The position numbers and the translations under genes are program-made. Below are positions 27,523 to 40,363 of a DNA stretch of 64,000 nt, in pieces. Origin of the DNA: Glossina fuscipes (taxonomy: Eukaryota; Arthropoda; Insecta; Diptera; Glossinidae). A model generated the notes under the pieces. That model did not search any database. It worked only from the letters and a program-made list of their open reading frames with translations, and had not been told where the DNA came from. Position 1 is the stretch's first letter. Every line of letters starts with the position of its first letter. Where the stretch lies: NCBI RefSeq assembly GCF_014805625.2, contig NW_023998491.1, positions 2,072,726 to 2,136,725 on the forward strand. The letters are read 5' to 3'.

Positions 27523-28710
27523 TTTGACGACCTTTTATGAAAGCGTTATAAACTACTGTCGGGTTTATTGATGTGTGTATCACAAGAAGGAACTTTATTT
27601 CGTTTTTGGGAAACTTTTACGATTGCTTAATTTGCACAGCTCTGGACTTTTCTGAGTTCTTTCTTTGCTTTTTTTTTCTTTTTTAAGAGTTTTTCTTTAC
27701 TTAGTTTTTTGTATTACTGTTATTTTTCTATCATAAATATTTGCAACTAAGGCATTGCTTATGCTGATGTTGTTGTTGTGGCATAGTTCATTTATTAGCT
27801 GTTGTTTTTGTGCAGTTGCTTATATTAAAAACCTTTTGCTCGACATACACAGTGTTTTAGTTTTGTATGTATGCATAACTTAGTGGTGAGGTATAATACG
27901 ACCGTTGCGGGGTTTTTTTTTTATTTTATTTTTGGGTTGAATAAATATTGAACTACTTAGCATACAATTTTTTTCTCTCTTTCTCTCTCTCTTTATCTTT
28001 GGTATTTTATGGTTGTTTTAATAAAGATTTACTACAAATCAAAGATAGTCTTTATTTTTAACACAAATTTCTTTAGTTAAACTAAAATTTTCAGTATTTT
28101 TATGCGAAGCGGCTGAGAAGTTTTCAATCTTCCATTGACTTCGTATTGATTTTCTGTCTATTTTAGAAATGCGTGTTCTGTTGTTAAACATTTTCTTCTC
28201 ACAACTTTCAAAGTTATTTTTGTGTACTTTTTTTTTCTATTTCTTTCGAAACAATTCTTTTCCGTCCGTTTTCACTTTTCGCGTTATGTTGCTATGCTAT
28301 GCTCGATTTTTCACCATCGAGAAATGATGATGAAATCTTAAAGGTTAGGCAAACTTATTTCCAATCGATTTTCTGTATGTAGAAAAAATTAGATGTTCCT
28401 TCTTTTTTTATTTTATTTTATATTAATTCCCAAATTCATCACTTCCGTGCCAATCAATTAACACATTTTGTCTGAATTTTTTGTATTTTTAAATTATCAA
28501 TGTTCGCCGTCCCTTACGCAATAACATTTATTTAATACTGCTTTATATTAAGGAAATTTATTTCATTTGAATTAGCAGATTTCTGGAATTTCACTTTTAT
28601 AGCTACTAGACTTTCAACAAGACCTTTTGCTGTTTTTTCTTTAGTTCACGCGACACGACTAAATTACACTCACTTTTTCATAAAATGGCAGATACTGAAG
28701 AACGAAGAGA

Positions 28711-28720
28711 AACAGCTGTT
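28711..28720 (-). promoter_or_regulatory. Promoter-like E-box palindrome upstream of the folate carrier
   Basis: AACAGCTGTT is a perfect palindrome matching the E-box-type core-promoter motif common near Drosophila start sites. It lies 1.2 kb upstream of the carrier ATG. On the minus strand a donor-like GAAAAA/GTGAGT follows about 40 nt downstream, so a small non-coding first exon is possible. Inferred, not proven. Confidence 0.35.
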
Positions 28721-29503
28721 AAACAGTGGTAACATTGTTTGAAGTCGTCTGAAATTGCAGTGAAAATAGCAACTCGGACGCAGTAAAAACGAAAATAAAA
28801 CTGCACTGGAAAACTTTAAAAGACAGAAGTTATTATCAATTTCCGTTTGTTTGTCAAAAAAAAAAATTAGGAATGTAAGCGTATCAAAATTTCACATTAA
28901 TTGTATTAGGTTGAAGGTTTAGCTCTGTCGTCTTTTGAAAGTGTTTCTAAGGCAATAGCTGACTATTTTCACTCGAAGGACGAGAACTTCTACAAAACAG
29001 GAATTCACATGATAACAGGCTGTAACAAATAACGGAGCATATATAATTGATTTATATTATATTTTTATATTATATTTTTATTATTATTGATTTATATTTT
29101 TATAAATGAATTGAAATATTTTCTTTAAAATACGACAGAACTTTTCTTTCTTGTGTGTTAATTTCTTGCATTGAGTATATTATTTCACATAAGCTTCCTC
29201 TCTCTAGTGGTGCCAAACAGCCAAACGGACCAGCGTTACCAGCACTAATAAAATAAGTACAGCAGAAAATTTTTTTTTTATTATTATTAATAAAAGAGAA
29301 TATTTTTGTGAAAACAAAAGTATGTTTAATAAGGCTTATTATCATAAAATATGAATTGGTGAATTTATAGTATGGCTTTGTTGAAACTAATTGAATTGCA
29401 TTGAGTTGAATTTTCACTAAAACAGCTAAATGCCGTTACTGGTTTTTCCCGTTTATTTAAAAAAATCCCTTTTTGTTGAGAATGGAGAGAGCACATAAAT
29501 TCT

Positions 29504-29567
29504 CAGACCATTAATATCCCCGACCATCAATTCCAAGACTTTAAATATCCCAGACCATAAATATTCC
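29504..29567. repeat. Short tandem repeat, 4 units of about 16 bp
   Basis: Units CAGACCATTAATATCC, CCGACCATCAATTCC, AAGACTTTAAATATCC and CAGACCATAAATATTCC lie in direct succession. Function unknown. Confidence 0.75.
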
Positions 29568-31378
29568 ATGAATTAAAAATGTTTATATGAAACGTCTTAA
29601 TGTATTTGGTTTAGTATTGGAATTGCGGGTGTAAAACTCTTCCGGAAGTACAAATTTGAACGCACAATTTTTTTATTCACTGAGACCAGTAATTATGTAT
29701 AGAAGCGTTCAACGTTTGCTTACAAAATGCATGTAAACTGAATCTTTAATTTTACGTACGAACTTTTTAAAAATAAAAAATTATCCGAACTAAATATCAC
29801 GGATATATATACTTATAACGAATAGAAGATTCGAAACAATTATGATTTTTGTAACGTCCGCGAACAAATGCAGCATAGTGGTTTTGTCTGTCTGCTTTCA
29901 CCACTACTCTATCACAATAGAGTAAGTAAGATCGTAATACGGCCTGCTTTTAGCCGAAAGAACGTTTTGCAGGAATAGCGGCTTACCGTTATGCAAAGAG
30001 AAAGTGAAGAGATCGACTTGAGAAATGATTTTGGATTGCTAAAGAATATCTGCAGCGGAATGTTTAGTTAAACAAGATGCGAAAAGAATTTTTTTTATCA
30101 TTACGTGAACAATGTAGAAAATTATTGGTAAAATATTACATTTATAAACGAATGGTCGTGAAATATTAATAAAGTATTATGAAAAGTTTTGGCAGAGAAG
30201 AATGTTTTATAATAAAAAAAAATAACAGAGGGTTTATTAAAAAAGACAACACAAATGCAACAACTTGCCAAAGTAAACGCCACTGGAGCAGACAGAAAGA
30301 AAGGAAAAACTATACGGATAAAGGAATCTGTTTGGAAGAGAAATTAAGTAAATAGGAGAAAAAAGAAAATTATAAAATTATTTATAAAAACTCAGGAAGT
30401 TGCTAATAAAATGCTTTCAAATTAGAAATTTAATTATGTACGGCTAAAGTTGTTCAGATTTTCACATTACAACTACAACTACTTTATTGGAATAATGATG
30501 TCTGCTTAATAAAAAACAAAAACAGAAAAAAAATAAGTAAAAGCCAAAGGATATATTGATGTAAAGAACAGAAAAATTATGCAAGTTTGGTAGAAAGAGT
30601 TGGGAATTGAAAAATAATATATGTAAAAAAAAAAAAATTGTTAATATTAAAATATTAGTAAAGAACAGAAAGAAATTGCTAAACTTAAAATATTAGAAAA
30701 GAACAAAAAAATTATTATAAAAAGAAGTGAACCTTAATCTATTAACCAAAAATTGGCAAAAGACTGCCTGCAGACTTAAGTTACGGAAACTTAACCACTA
30801 GACGAGAAATTTTTTTGGAATATTTTGTCTTGTGTTTTTCAGAATAAAAGGAAAAAAGTGAATTTAAGAATTTTTTGGTTATTTTCTTTACCTTGTCTTA
30901 ATTAAGCAAATAATGCAAAAATAAAAAAAAAAAGCCGGAGAAGTAGAACTTAATATAACGGAGATTCGTTTTTTTTTTGGTTTGAATGTTAAACAAGAGG
31001 ATATTGTTATTGTCTGCAATTTCACATACGCATATATGAAGATTTTTCGGAAAAAGAGCTTTGCCAACAAAAGTCAAATTCGAGACGTTAGTTTTTTCGT
31101 ATATATCTCAAGTTCACACATACGAAGCATTATCAAAAGGAGCTTAAACAGTTTATTTTATGAACAAATACAATTATCGTATGAAACAAATTTATAAAAT
31201 AGGAAGGCGTTGAACGGCAACTCTGTGTAAGCGCTGTGGTCATGTTTTTCTCTTTGTGCAAAAAAATTTTGCAATTTCTTCTTTTATATTATTTCTTAAT
31301 TCCTGTATACGTTTTTAAAAGAGTTCAAATTTATTAAAATATATTGAACCTTTTGTGTGTTTATTACTAAAACTTATC

Positions 31379-31693
31379 ATGGCGGATACCGTACGTGTTT
31401 CCTTAGCCGTAATTTATGCCATGTGCTTAAAGTATGGGTCGGAAGATGAAATTGTTTGCGAAATGGGCAATCAAGGAGTGACTGAAGTATATAAATTCAC
31501 CAAACTGAACGATGACGGAAAAACTCGCTCTCCTACAGGAAGGATTATTTTAACCTTTGATCGCTATCGATTACCGCGAACAGTTAATGTGGCGTGGTAT
31601 AAATATAAAGTAGAATTATACATTCCAAATCCTATGAGGTGCAAAAACTGCCAACGCATGGGTTGTCAATTTATCGAAAATGTGATGGTTTAA
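31379..31693 (+). pseudogene. LINE gag-like fragment (non-LTR retrotransposon ORF1)
   Basis: An ORF from ATG 31379 carries the hallmark of dipteran non-LTR gag proteins: GVTEVYKFTK, then PTGRIILTFDRYRLP, then YIPNPMRCKNCQRMG, which leads into a CCHC zinc knuckle. After the first CxxC pair the frame is lost: the expected His is replaced and an apparent one-base shift breaks the last Cys. The N-terminus is short and no ORF2 follows in this orientation, so it is a truncated, dead copy. Confidence 0.75.
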
Positions 31694-31699
31694 CAGAAA

Positions 31700-33379
31700 A
31701 TACGAATGGTTTAAGGGGAAATGGCAGTTGATTGAATTGTGTGATGATTTAACAAAAAATTCACGACATATGATTTCAAATGAATAATGTTTTTCTTCTC
31801 CTCTTTCACTTCATGAGAATATGACGTGTTTTTAACACCTAGTTGTCATTTACAAAAAAAAAAAAAACCAACCAACGATTTTTTCTTGGAAAGTCAAGGA
31901 ATTTACTTAAGAGTTGTGCAAAACAAGTGTGTGAAGATTGAAGAAGAACATGAAAATTTGAAAAAAAAAGTTGTGTAAAATAAAATCAAAAAAACAAGAC
32001 TAAAAAGTGGAATTTGTAAAATTCTAAACTTTTGCAACATAGTATTGAAAATAAAATCCTCGCATTTTTTGGGCTGAAAGCCAGTTTATATTTAACTTAA
32101 TTGAACTTTTTTCCTCAACATTTTTTTCACCATTATTAGTTCATCAATATCTAATTGGGCAGAATGAGTTTAAGCTTCATATGCAAAGTATTTGATTTTT
32201 TTAGAAATATCTGCTTGACCTTTACTAGGCCTTTAAGATGCTTCTTCCCCTCTTTTAGAACAATTCATTGTTTTTCATGATCACGCATTAATAGTTTTAT
32301 ATCACTGGGATGTTTAATATTTATATTATTTTGTAATAAATATATTAATGCTTATCTATTACAATCATTTTTCATCTCTTCGTTTATTATATTTATTAGA
32401 TGAAATTAGTGAGACGTGTCCTTTTCATCCGGTTAAGTGTTTCGTTCGAAGGCTAGTAATTTGTGCTAGCTTTGCTACTTTCCTAAATGAAATAAATCCC
32501 TCATATATATTCTCTATCCGCGTGGGCAGTAGGAACATGTTGCATATGCATTATAATATATAATTATATATAAATTTAATCCGCGTTTAAGAAATAGATA
32601 GAAATATATATATGAAGATATGTATACCTATATAAATCAAGTTTTAAATGCAATAGAAACAAAATAAAAAAAAAACTACGAGCAAACCAAATTTCAAAAA
32701 AACACCACACCACACAATGAGTACCATTTAGTATATAAGTACAAAACCGTATTGTAATGTATGTATGTAAAATAATAAAAATAATGAAAATAAATAAATT
32801 TGATAAAAAAAAAGTAAATTAATTAATTATTCGTATACTTATTCTTATACTTCGCTTTTTCAGAAATAAAAAGCCCAAAAAATATAAAAAAACAATAACG
32901 AATATGCGGCACACATACTTATCGTTGTATTGCCGCCAATTGTAAACTGCTTTCTTTTGTTGTGGACCTTCTAATTCGATTATTACTAGCAAACAAGGAG
33001 ACACCAACGGGATTCCCAGGAAAAGTATGTAAATCTCAGATGGGTCTCCTTAGCAAAAAAAGAAATATATGAAATTGAAAACAATAAGTAAATGTACTTA
33101 CCGTCAATGCTCTTATATTACTTATATTACACTTTTTTATACTTAAACTTTTATTTGCTTAAATTATTTATATTTATTCAACTTTTATTATCAAATTTCT
33201 TACACTTATTTAACTTTTTAAATGATATATGTCCTAATAAACTTATTTTTCTCTAAACTTTTCTAATACAAAAAATTTTTTTTATAATTTTACATTTTTT
33301 TTTTATTTAATTTTATATAAATTTTTTACCTTCTTCTTGTAATTTTTAAACTTTTCAATTATTAAAATTTTTTTTTCGC
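31700..33379. other. Non-coding stretch with possible retrotransposon 3' tail
   Basis: No gene seen. At 32715-32813 a block (AGTACCATTTAGTATATA followed by AATAAATTTGATAAAAAAAA) resembles 42207-42275 and reads like the plus-strand polyadenylated 3' end of a retroelement, perhaps that of the gag fragment. Confidence 0.45.
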
Positions 33380-34736
33380 AATTTTTCACTTTATCAAACT
33401 TCTTCTTGCACTTGTTAAGGTATCTGCAATAATATTGGTGCTTGAGGGAATTAAATCTATGTCTTGCCACTGACTAAGCGAAATAGTCGGAAGGAGAAGC
33501 ACTTTTCGAAAATTTTTTGAAAAGCTTGTTTTCCCTATTGTTGTAATATTTAGTCGTCTTATTAAACCACGGTGGGACACCTGCTTCGAAGACGGGACTG
33601 TTTGATCGGAACGGATGCAGAAAAAGCTTAATTTAATATATTGTAGAACGACGACAGTAAGTTATAATATTATAATATTTGCAACTGAGAAATCAAGCAT
33701 AATATGTGAAAGATGTGGTTTTAGCATTGAAACGTTGATTTTATGGAAATCATAAAATTTATTTGAAAAAGTTGGATTTGGAACGTTGTAGAAGTTTAAC
33801 GAACCATCATGCTTGTAATGGAAGGAAATACCCAGTTCTGGATGATAAGGATCCTCAGGTGAACTAACAGGAAGACAACGGTTAACACAAATCTCAGGAA
33901 AGTTGGCAAAGCAAAGATCAAGCAGTCCACCATTGCAATTAGGGGTACCGTTGTATTGAACTCAATGATGATCGAATTGATAATTAAAGAATACAACAGC
34001 TCTATCAGATGTTGAAGCAGAGATCAAACAGCCAGAACTATTACTGTAACACCAAGGGACTTGAGGCAAATTAAAGTCATCCAACGCAATGACTATATCG
34101 GTAGATTTAGGTTGCTTGGCCACTCTGCAAATGAGGGCGGTCTGTTTCTTACATATGGAGATATCCGAATTTGGGGGAATATGGGAGCAGGTCACATATA
34201 AGTATTTATTAGGAAATTTCGCTCGAATGGCCATAAATTCAAAGTCGGAAGTAATGGGAAATTCAATTGAAGAGGAGGGGACTGCCGCAGAAATGGCAAT
34301 TAAAACTCCACCACCATTGCGGAACAATCGATCTTTACTGAAAACCTGAAACGCATTATGAACGCATTATCCGACGAATGTAGATCAGGCTTTAACCAAG
34401 TTTCAGTGAAGGTCAAACCGGAAAACTCGGTGCTCACTGAGTTTACGAAAAGAGGACGAGTTTTTGAATTTAGGCCCCTAACACTTTGATAAATCAAAGA
34501 CAATGAGCCTGAAGAAATATTTAGTTTTTTGAAGGAGAAATGGCTACTTCACTAGTATTGCGGGGTCGATCACGAAGGATAAATTCCTTGATTAAAGAGG
34601 CAACCAGCCACAATGGTTTATTTAACAACGTATTCATATTTTCAGTCGGAACTAGAATTTTAAAAGATGAGATTGCTTTAGGTTGAGAAGGAGCCAATTT
34701 AAAAATGCTAAAATGCTTTAAATTGACAGATGGGAC
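33380..34736 (-). mobile_element. Non-LTR retrotransposon, 5' half (ORF1 end, endonuclease, linker), broken
   Basis: Reading the minus strand: 34736-34521 is the C-terminus of ORF1 (SFKILVPTENMNTLLNKPLW, then a stop). 34503 onward starts ORF2 with the apurinic-endonuclease domain: SLIYQSVRGLNSKT, then TFTETWLKP, FRNGGGVLIAI, VIALDDFNLP, and later NCNGGLLDLCFANFPE. The endonuclease-RT linker (VPPWFNKTTKYYNNRENKLF) reaches about 33470 with one TAG and continues to about 33390. There are several frameshifts, so it is dead. The domain order fits the Jockey/CR1 group; the RT half is absent here. Confidence 0.8.
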
Positions 34737-35745
34737 TTTCGCCGCCAGATAACTTTTTATGTTATCCGCAAATGTATCAGGTGATCGATGCCATTGTCAC
34801 AAAGGACCCAAGGGACAATGTCATCCTCACAAGCGAATGCTTTGAAGTAGAATTCCCGAAAACAAACGTCCACAAAATCTTTTACGAAGTATTCTACGCC
34901 GCTATGTGGCAACGTATGGTGGAGCGAAACATCGGCAAGCGCGTGCAGGCGACCATAGTGGCACAACTTACTTCAGGGCGTCAGGATCCTGCAGGAGCGG
35001 AAATAGCCATTCAATAAATCTGCTCGGGTACATCATCCAAATGCTGCTAACTAGGAATAATTGGAGGGAATCACTGGTCCACAACGTATTGGCATTCTGA
35101 GCAAATAAAACGTTATTTAAATATAACACAAATGTTTTAATAAATTAATTACCCACCTTCTCATTTTTTACTGTAGATTAAAAAGTCCTCCCAAAATTAA
35201 TTACTTACGTTCTCATTTTTTACTTTAGATTAGAAAGGAACGATGCTCCGGCGCCCATCGCCTCTTATACTTTATGTCAAGGCAAGTGGCGTTTATCTTT
35301 AGTTACGTTTATGTATAATAAATTCATTTCATTTCATTTCAGTTTTAAAAAAAACTGATTACACCTGCACTATCGCTTCAGCAGAATGCGGTACTTCCAC
35401 AGGCCAAACGGTAAGTTGGTGATCATCTTTGTATATAAAATTTAGTAATCAGATTAATTTACCTTTGCAGATATCAACAACCGCTCAACGCACCACCACT
35501 GTCAAGCACCATACTGCTGTAAATTTATTTATTTATCTTATATTATCTATGTTATACGCATTTATATTACATATTTATATTATATGATATTAATAAGCAG
35601 AGCTTTATTTATTATTGTCAATATTATTATAGTTTTAAATTAAGTTTATAATGGTGTAGGCCTATAGGGGAGCGAGCCATTCAAAACAATTCGCAGCGCG
35701 TCCATTACGGTACCTCAAGGGTTGTGTGGAAAACCGCTTTCTTTC
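34730..35745 (+). repeat. Micro-exon repeat unit, copy 1
   Basis: Diverged duplicate of 43385-44690. It opens with a 95-codon ORF (34730-35017; shared phrase IGKRVQAT), then exon-like blocks beginning ATTAGAAAGGAACGA (35229) and around 35343-35410 (CACTATCGCTTCAGC, donor GTAAGT at 35411), and an acceptor CTTTGCAG before 35471. A conserved tail lies at 35638-35736. The donor of the 35229 block reads GCAAGT instead of GTAAGT. Unclear whether this is a gene, a pseudogene or a transposon 3' region. Confidence 0.6.
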
Positions 35746-35869
35746 ATCGCTCCATGGTCGGCTTACGCTGAGTAAGTCCATAAGATTTAAGTCTTATATT
35801 TTGTAAAGTCTCTTTTTTGAAAGTAACTGACTTAATTCCTAATGTTTATTCCATACACTATTCGTGGTG

Positions 35870-36130
35870 CCGGGTATATTAAGTTAAAGCAGACATATAT
35901 AACACGCAGAAGGCTTTGAGATAGACCCACCTTTTATGTTCTATGTGTAGAATCCATTTTCTGAATCGATCTAAGCCTCTCTATCCGTCTATGCGCGTGA
36001 TGTCTGCCCATGTAAAGTTGCATTCAAGCTACAGATCGCAATATTTGAGATATGAAATTTGGTAGTTTGCCCCAAGTACGAACGCTATTGAAAAATGGTT
36101 CGAGTCGGTTAAAATGTCACCAAATTCTAA
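35870..36130 (-). repeat. Degenerate dispersed repeat, family B, copy 2
   Basis: Carries the family phrases TTTCTGAATCGATCTAAGC, AGATCGCAATATTTGAGATA, TGAAATTTGGTAG and CTATTGAAAAATGGTTCGA, in the same order as at 58200-58600 and 21470-21740. Confidence 0.5.
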
Positions 36131-36240
36131 CATAAATATATTATTTCATATTTCGATATTTACCACTTCTGCACATGCATGACACCGCCCATCATATTAG
36201 CAAACCAAAATCAAAGCCAAAAATAGAAAAAAAAAATTTT

Positions 36241-36395
36241 TAAATAAAATTTGTAATGTATTGATGAAATTAAATTTACTAAAGATTATTAAATAAAATT
36301 GTTAGTGCATTGGAGAAATTAAATTTACTAAAGATTATTAAATAAAATTTTTGTGGAGTAAATTAAAGTTACTAAAGATTTCTAAATGCTATTAT
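36241..36395. repeat. Tandem repeat, about 55-bp unit, three copies
   Basis: TAAATAAAATT followed by a short variable stretch, then GAAATTAAATTTACTAAAGATT, repeats three times with small differences. AT-rich minisatellite. Confidence 0.8.
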
Positions 36396-37061
36396 CTTCA
36401 TTGCAAAATTCATAAATTTTCACGCTCGAGCGTCGTATGTTCTTTTCCATCGTTATTGGCGATATATAATACAGTAATTTATAAGAAAATCCAGTTTTTG
36501 AAATGCTTTGAGTTGCATTTTGGAATTTTTGATTATTTTAGAGTAATTGGGTTTGTTTAAAGCAGTCAATAGAAACCAGGTGATAATGCAAATGTTTAAA
36601 TGTTCTAACAGAATAATACTTAACTTCTTACTTGACAGCATTGCTGCGGTTTTTTTTCACCATTTTCTTATTTAACAGAGTTACTGTGCCTTTTTTTCAC
36701 CACTTTAACATAAAGAATTTATTGAAAACAACTCTGTTCTCCCTCTATTCTCAACACGTGGTACTTTTTTTACAAATGATGTAAAGGAAAAAACCAGGTA
36801 ACGGCTTTTAGCGAAAAATTAAAGCCATTTCATGGGTGTAAAAAGAAGTTGACAAAGCGAAAAATTGCGAGAAAAGAATTAAAAAAAGTAATTAAAAAGG
36901 TTAAAAATTAAGAGAAGACGTTTGTGAAGCATTTACATAAAGCCGAAATAAAAAAACCCTTAAAAAGATTATAAAATAAGCAAAAAAATGTAGTGTATTA
37001 AAACCCTTTAGAAAAAAAATTCTTCATTAAAATATATACCATTTAACAAGTCAAATACGAT

Positions 37062-37316
37062 TTGATAAATGTAGTGTTTAATAAATTAAATTTTTCTAGA
37101 GAATTTATGAAAACTATATGGAAAATTAGTGTAGTGTTTTACAAAAATTGCATAAAACAAAAAGAAAAAGAGTCTAAAAGATCTTCCTTAACTTTAACAA
37201 AGTTAAGTTCTGTTATTGCACGCAAGGTTGGTGTGGAAAATTGGAAAAAAGCCGAGGAACACGGCCGCACTGCAACATACACATGTTCACATGTTGGAAT
37301 TAGTAGCGTTAATAGA
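37062..37316 (+). CDS. Possible upstream exon of an unrecognised plus-strand gene
   Basis: An open frame ends at a strong donor (AGA/GTGAGT, 37317) in phase 0, which matches the phase of the exon at 38149. Only the last 30-40 codons look coding (GRTATYTCSHVGISSVNR). Upstream the composition is lysine/serine-rich and ordinary. The start is unknown and linkage to 38149 is inferred from phase alone. Confidence 0.2.
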
Positions 37317-38148
37317 GTGAGTATCTCTTTAGTTCCTAGCAATTGTTATATATGTGTTTATTTCTTTAACAATATTGGCATTAAATTTTATGTGTGAATG
37401 TTGAGAATGAGTTGAGGGAGTGTATGCTTGCGCAAGTGAACGAATTAATTAATTAGTTAACTAGTGAATGAATTATTGAACGAATGAAGTCAATATAACG
37501 CAAACGTCGATTGGAGATCTACAATTCTTTTGAAATAAATTAGCAATTTCTACTTTCTGTACAATTCTGCCGAATGACGTATATTATCATATTGTACACC
37601 TGCGTTATTCATATTAGCGGCATTACAACAACAAGTACGTGCGCCGCCATATTAATTTATATTATATTCGCCATTGCTTTTTTAGACTTTGCGTTTTTTT
37701 TTTCGATAAAGCTAGCATGCATGTATGTGTGATACATCGTATATAGAATGGAGAATATGTAATCGATGCGCAATTATATCAATTATTGCTATTGCACGCA
37801 GATCGTGAAATATACAAAATGATTTAGTTGTTATAAGATAGGATTATTATTATAGGATTATTGTAATCAAAGAAAAAGTCTCTGAAAAATATACAATCGT
37901 CACGTAGAAAAGCACTGTTTCTGGTTACATATGCTCTCCGATTAGGGTGCTTGGAAATTTGATCTCTACAGTTTCAGCGTTTACAGTCAGTAAAAATGGT
38001 CAACTAATCTACAACACACACGGTTTGATAGGTAGGTAATGTTTAAAGCATAATGGCAATGTCCCACGCTATTCAACCAATTATTTTTCAGGTCCCAGCA
38101 AAGATGTTAAGAAAACTCGTGCCCATAATTATTCCTGCTTATTTCTAG

Positions 38149-38412
38149 GAAACACAAATACCGTTTCATTTTTCTCTGAGTGCTACTAATTCTGCCACAT
38201 CACGTGATATTCATTTGATGAGACGTTTGAAAAATATGCTACGTTCCACTGAGCCGTTCAATTTAAGTGCCGAAGAATTGGAATGTTTTGCAGCTGAATT
38301 TCAAACGGTAGAAGCCAGACAACGGCGTTTGGAAACATTTTTAAAAAACAAACAATTGCGTGTCTCCACATTTCAAATATTCACAAATGCCTTTACCACA
38401 ACTCTAGCGTAA
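38149..38412 (+). CDS. Terminal coding exon of an unrecognised gene
   Basis: A well-formed last exon: acceptor TGCTTATTTCTAG just before 38149, then an uninterrupted 87-codon frame to TAA at 38410-38412, with AATAAA overlapping the stop. The protein is helical and charged (PFNLSAEELECFAAEFQTVE followed by ARQRRLETFLKNKQ), with balanced codon use unlike the AT-rich surroundings. It resembles no family I can name. Its upstream exon may be 37062-37316 (832-bp intron) or lie elsewhere. It could be a host gene fragment or the C-terminus of a transposon protein. Confidence 0.45.
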   Translation, partial: ETQIPFHFSLSATNSATSRDIHLMRRLKNMLRSTEPFNLSAEELECFAAEFQTVEARQRRLETFLKNKQLRVSTFQIFTNAFTTTLA

Positions 38413-39299
38413 TAAATTAATATTCCCACAGATATCACCGATTTTAAAAGCGTTCAAGACTATTACATTAAATTGCTGCAATTTTCCGATAATTGTTTAG
38501 TAATTATATAACAATAGCTCCTCCTTCTAAGCGATGTTCTAGTAAGCAGCAAACTTTCACCTATTTTCGAGATGCAGACAACGGGTCGTTCAGTTACATT
38601 TGATTTGGAGTGAGATGAACTTGGTTATTTTTTTGATTTCACTTCTATTTTTCAAGTCAATTGTAAAAAAGATGTGTCATTGCGACAGGAGAAGAGCTGC
38701 AATTATGGCGATGTTAATGGTAAATTGTTTAGTGCCTTTTTCGGTCAAGGCTTTTCTGTTTAAAATTTCAAGGAGGCAGCAGGAAAGTCGCAAGCTGTTT
38801 GTAGTCTATCCGCTAACACTACTAGACACTGTTACGTCTTCTCCCTCTAGCGTACATCCCCGCACACTGCACAACATTTGTGTGCGTTGACTGTTTCCAA
38901 TGCCCAGAATTATTACTGGACCGGGATAAGATAGCATAAAAGTTAAGAATCAGTCATTTTCTTTTTTATTGGATGAAAGTATGTCATATGTTGTGCATTT
39001 ATAATAGAGAAGTATTGTAATGTACTTTGAATACGAAAGCGAATAGGCATTTACACATGCATCTTGCACCACCATAAGCACACAAACAACTGAAATAAAA
39101 TATTAATTTAAATGTTGATTTGTTATTTCGATCGACAGAAGCCACTGTGGACTCTTCTATATATATAAACAATTTAAATTTCTAGGGCTTTTTTTTGTTA
39201 ACACAACGAAACAAACATAATTCTTAAGTATGTCCACTAACTAAACCGGCCATAAACAAAAGTGAATGAAGAGGAATTTGTCTTTTTTTTCTTTTTTGT

Positions 39300-39406
39300 T
39301 TTTGTGGATATATGTACATATATACATATATACATATATACATATATATACATATATATATATACATATATACATATATATACATATATATACATATATA
39401 TATACA
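39300..39406. repeat. (TATACA)n-type microsatellite
   Basis: About 105 bp of TATACATATA units, including 10-bp higher-order repeats. Confidence 0.95.
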
Positions 39407-40363
39407 TTGTGTGGTCACAGGAAACATTTTAATATCTCTTTGTGAAAATTTGTATATTCGTACGTGAACAAGTAGGTCAATGACAGCTAGCAAAGACGGC
39501 AAATTAAAATATAGAAACATTCAAAGCATTTGAGAATGATAAACGAACACTTACGAGCAAGTACATAAAGCATTTTTCAATATAATGCCGTCGTTTTTAA
39601 TTAATTGAAACACCTTACGTACACGTGCTGCATACGATACTTGTTCACACATATGGGGAGGTGAGACACGACGCGCAAGCGACACACAAGTAAAAAATTA
39701 AAAACAGTTAAATAATATATTTTTCATGCTAGTATGCAGGCAGGTAATCATGTATCTTAAAGTCATCGTACGTTTTCGTTTTTCTTACTTACATACTTTC
39801 TCCTTATAATTCAATGATAAAATTCTTTCTCATGAAATTTTTTTCCAATAATAAAGTGTAAAAAATATTTTTCCCCTTTGAAAATAAGAAGCAATATACG
39901 TTAGTTTAATATTTTGAATCATGCAGCTCGAGAATGAGGCGCGCATAACGCGTAACGTTTTTTTCTTTAATTACAGTTCGCCAATTATCTTATTATAATT
40001 TTTTTTCGTTAACGGTCTACATTAAGAATTATTGTTACTTAATACTGCAGCGCTACTCGCAATTCACGTACTTTGGAGAAAATTAAAAGTTTACAAATGC
40101 ATATTGGAAAACAAACACATAAAGGAGTTCCTAAATTTATAATAAATATTTCCCATTTCTTCCCGTGCGTTTTTATTCACTTTTTAGTTCATATTTTTGT
40201 GTACATATAGAAAACCATTAAACCATGACATAAATTTACAAGTCGTTTTTTTAAAAGAACCTTTAGAGGTTGATTATACTTCTAAAGTGTTCCTTCTAAA
40301 GCAGAACTGTTTCGTAGAGGTTGATGAAAACCCTACAAAGCCGTCCATCGTGCGTAAAGTGTT

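Noticed and set aside
31379..31693. A host zinc-knuckle gene
   Set aside because: The motif order is that of non-LTR gag proteins, and the knuckle is broken.
33962..34349. Plus-strand ORF at 34089-34349
   Set aside because: Antisense shadow of the retrotransposon endonuclease.
39224..39520. 98-residue minus-strand ORF
   Set aside because: Its centre is the TATACA microsatellite; flanks show no domain.
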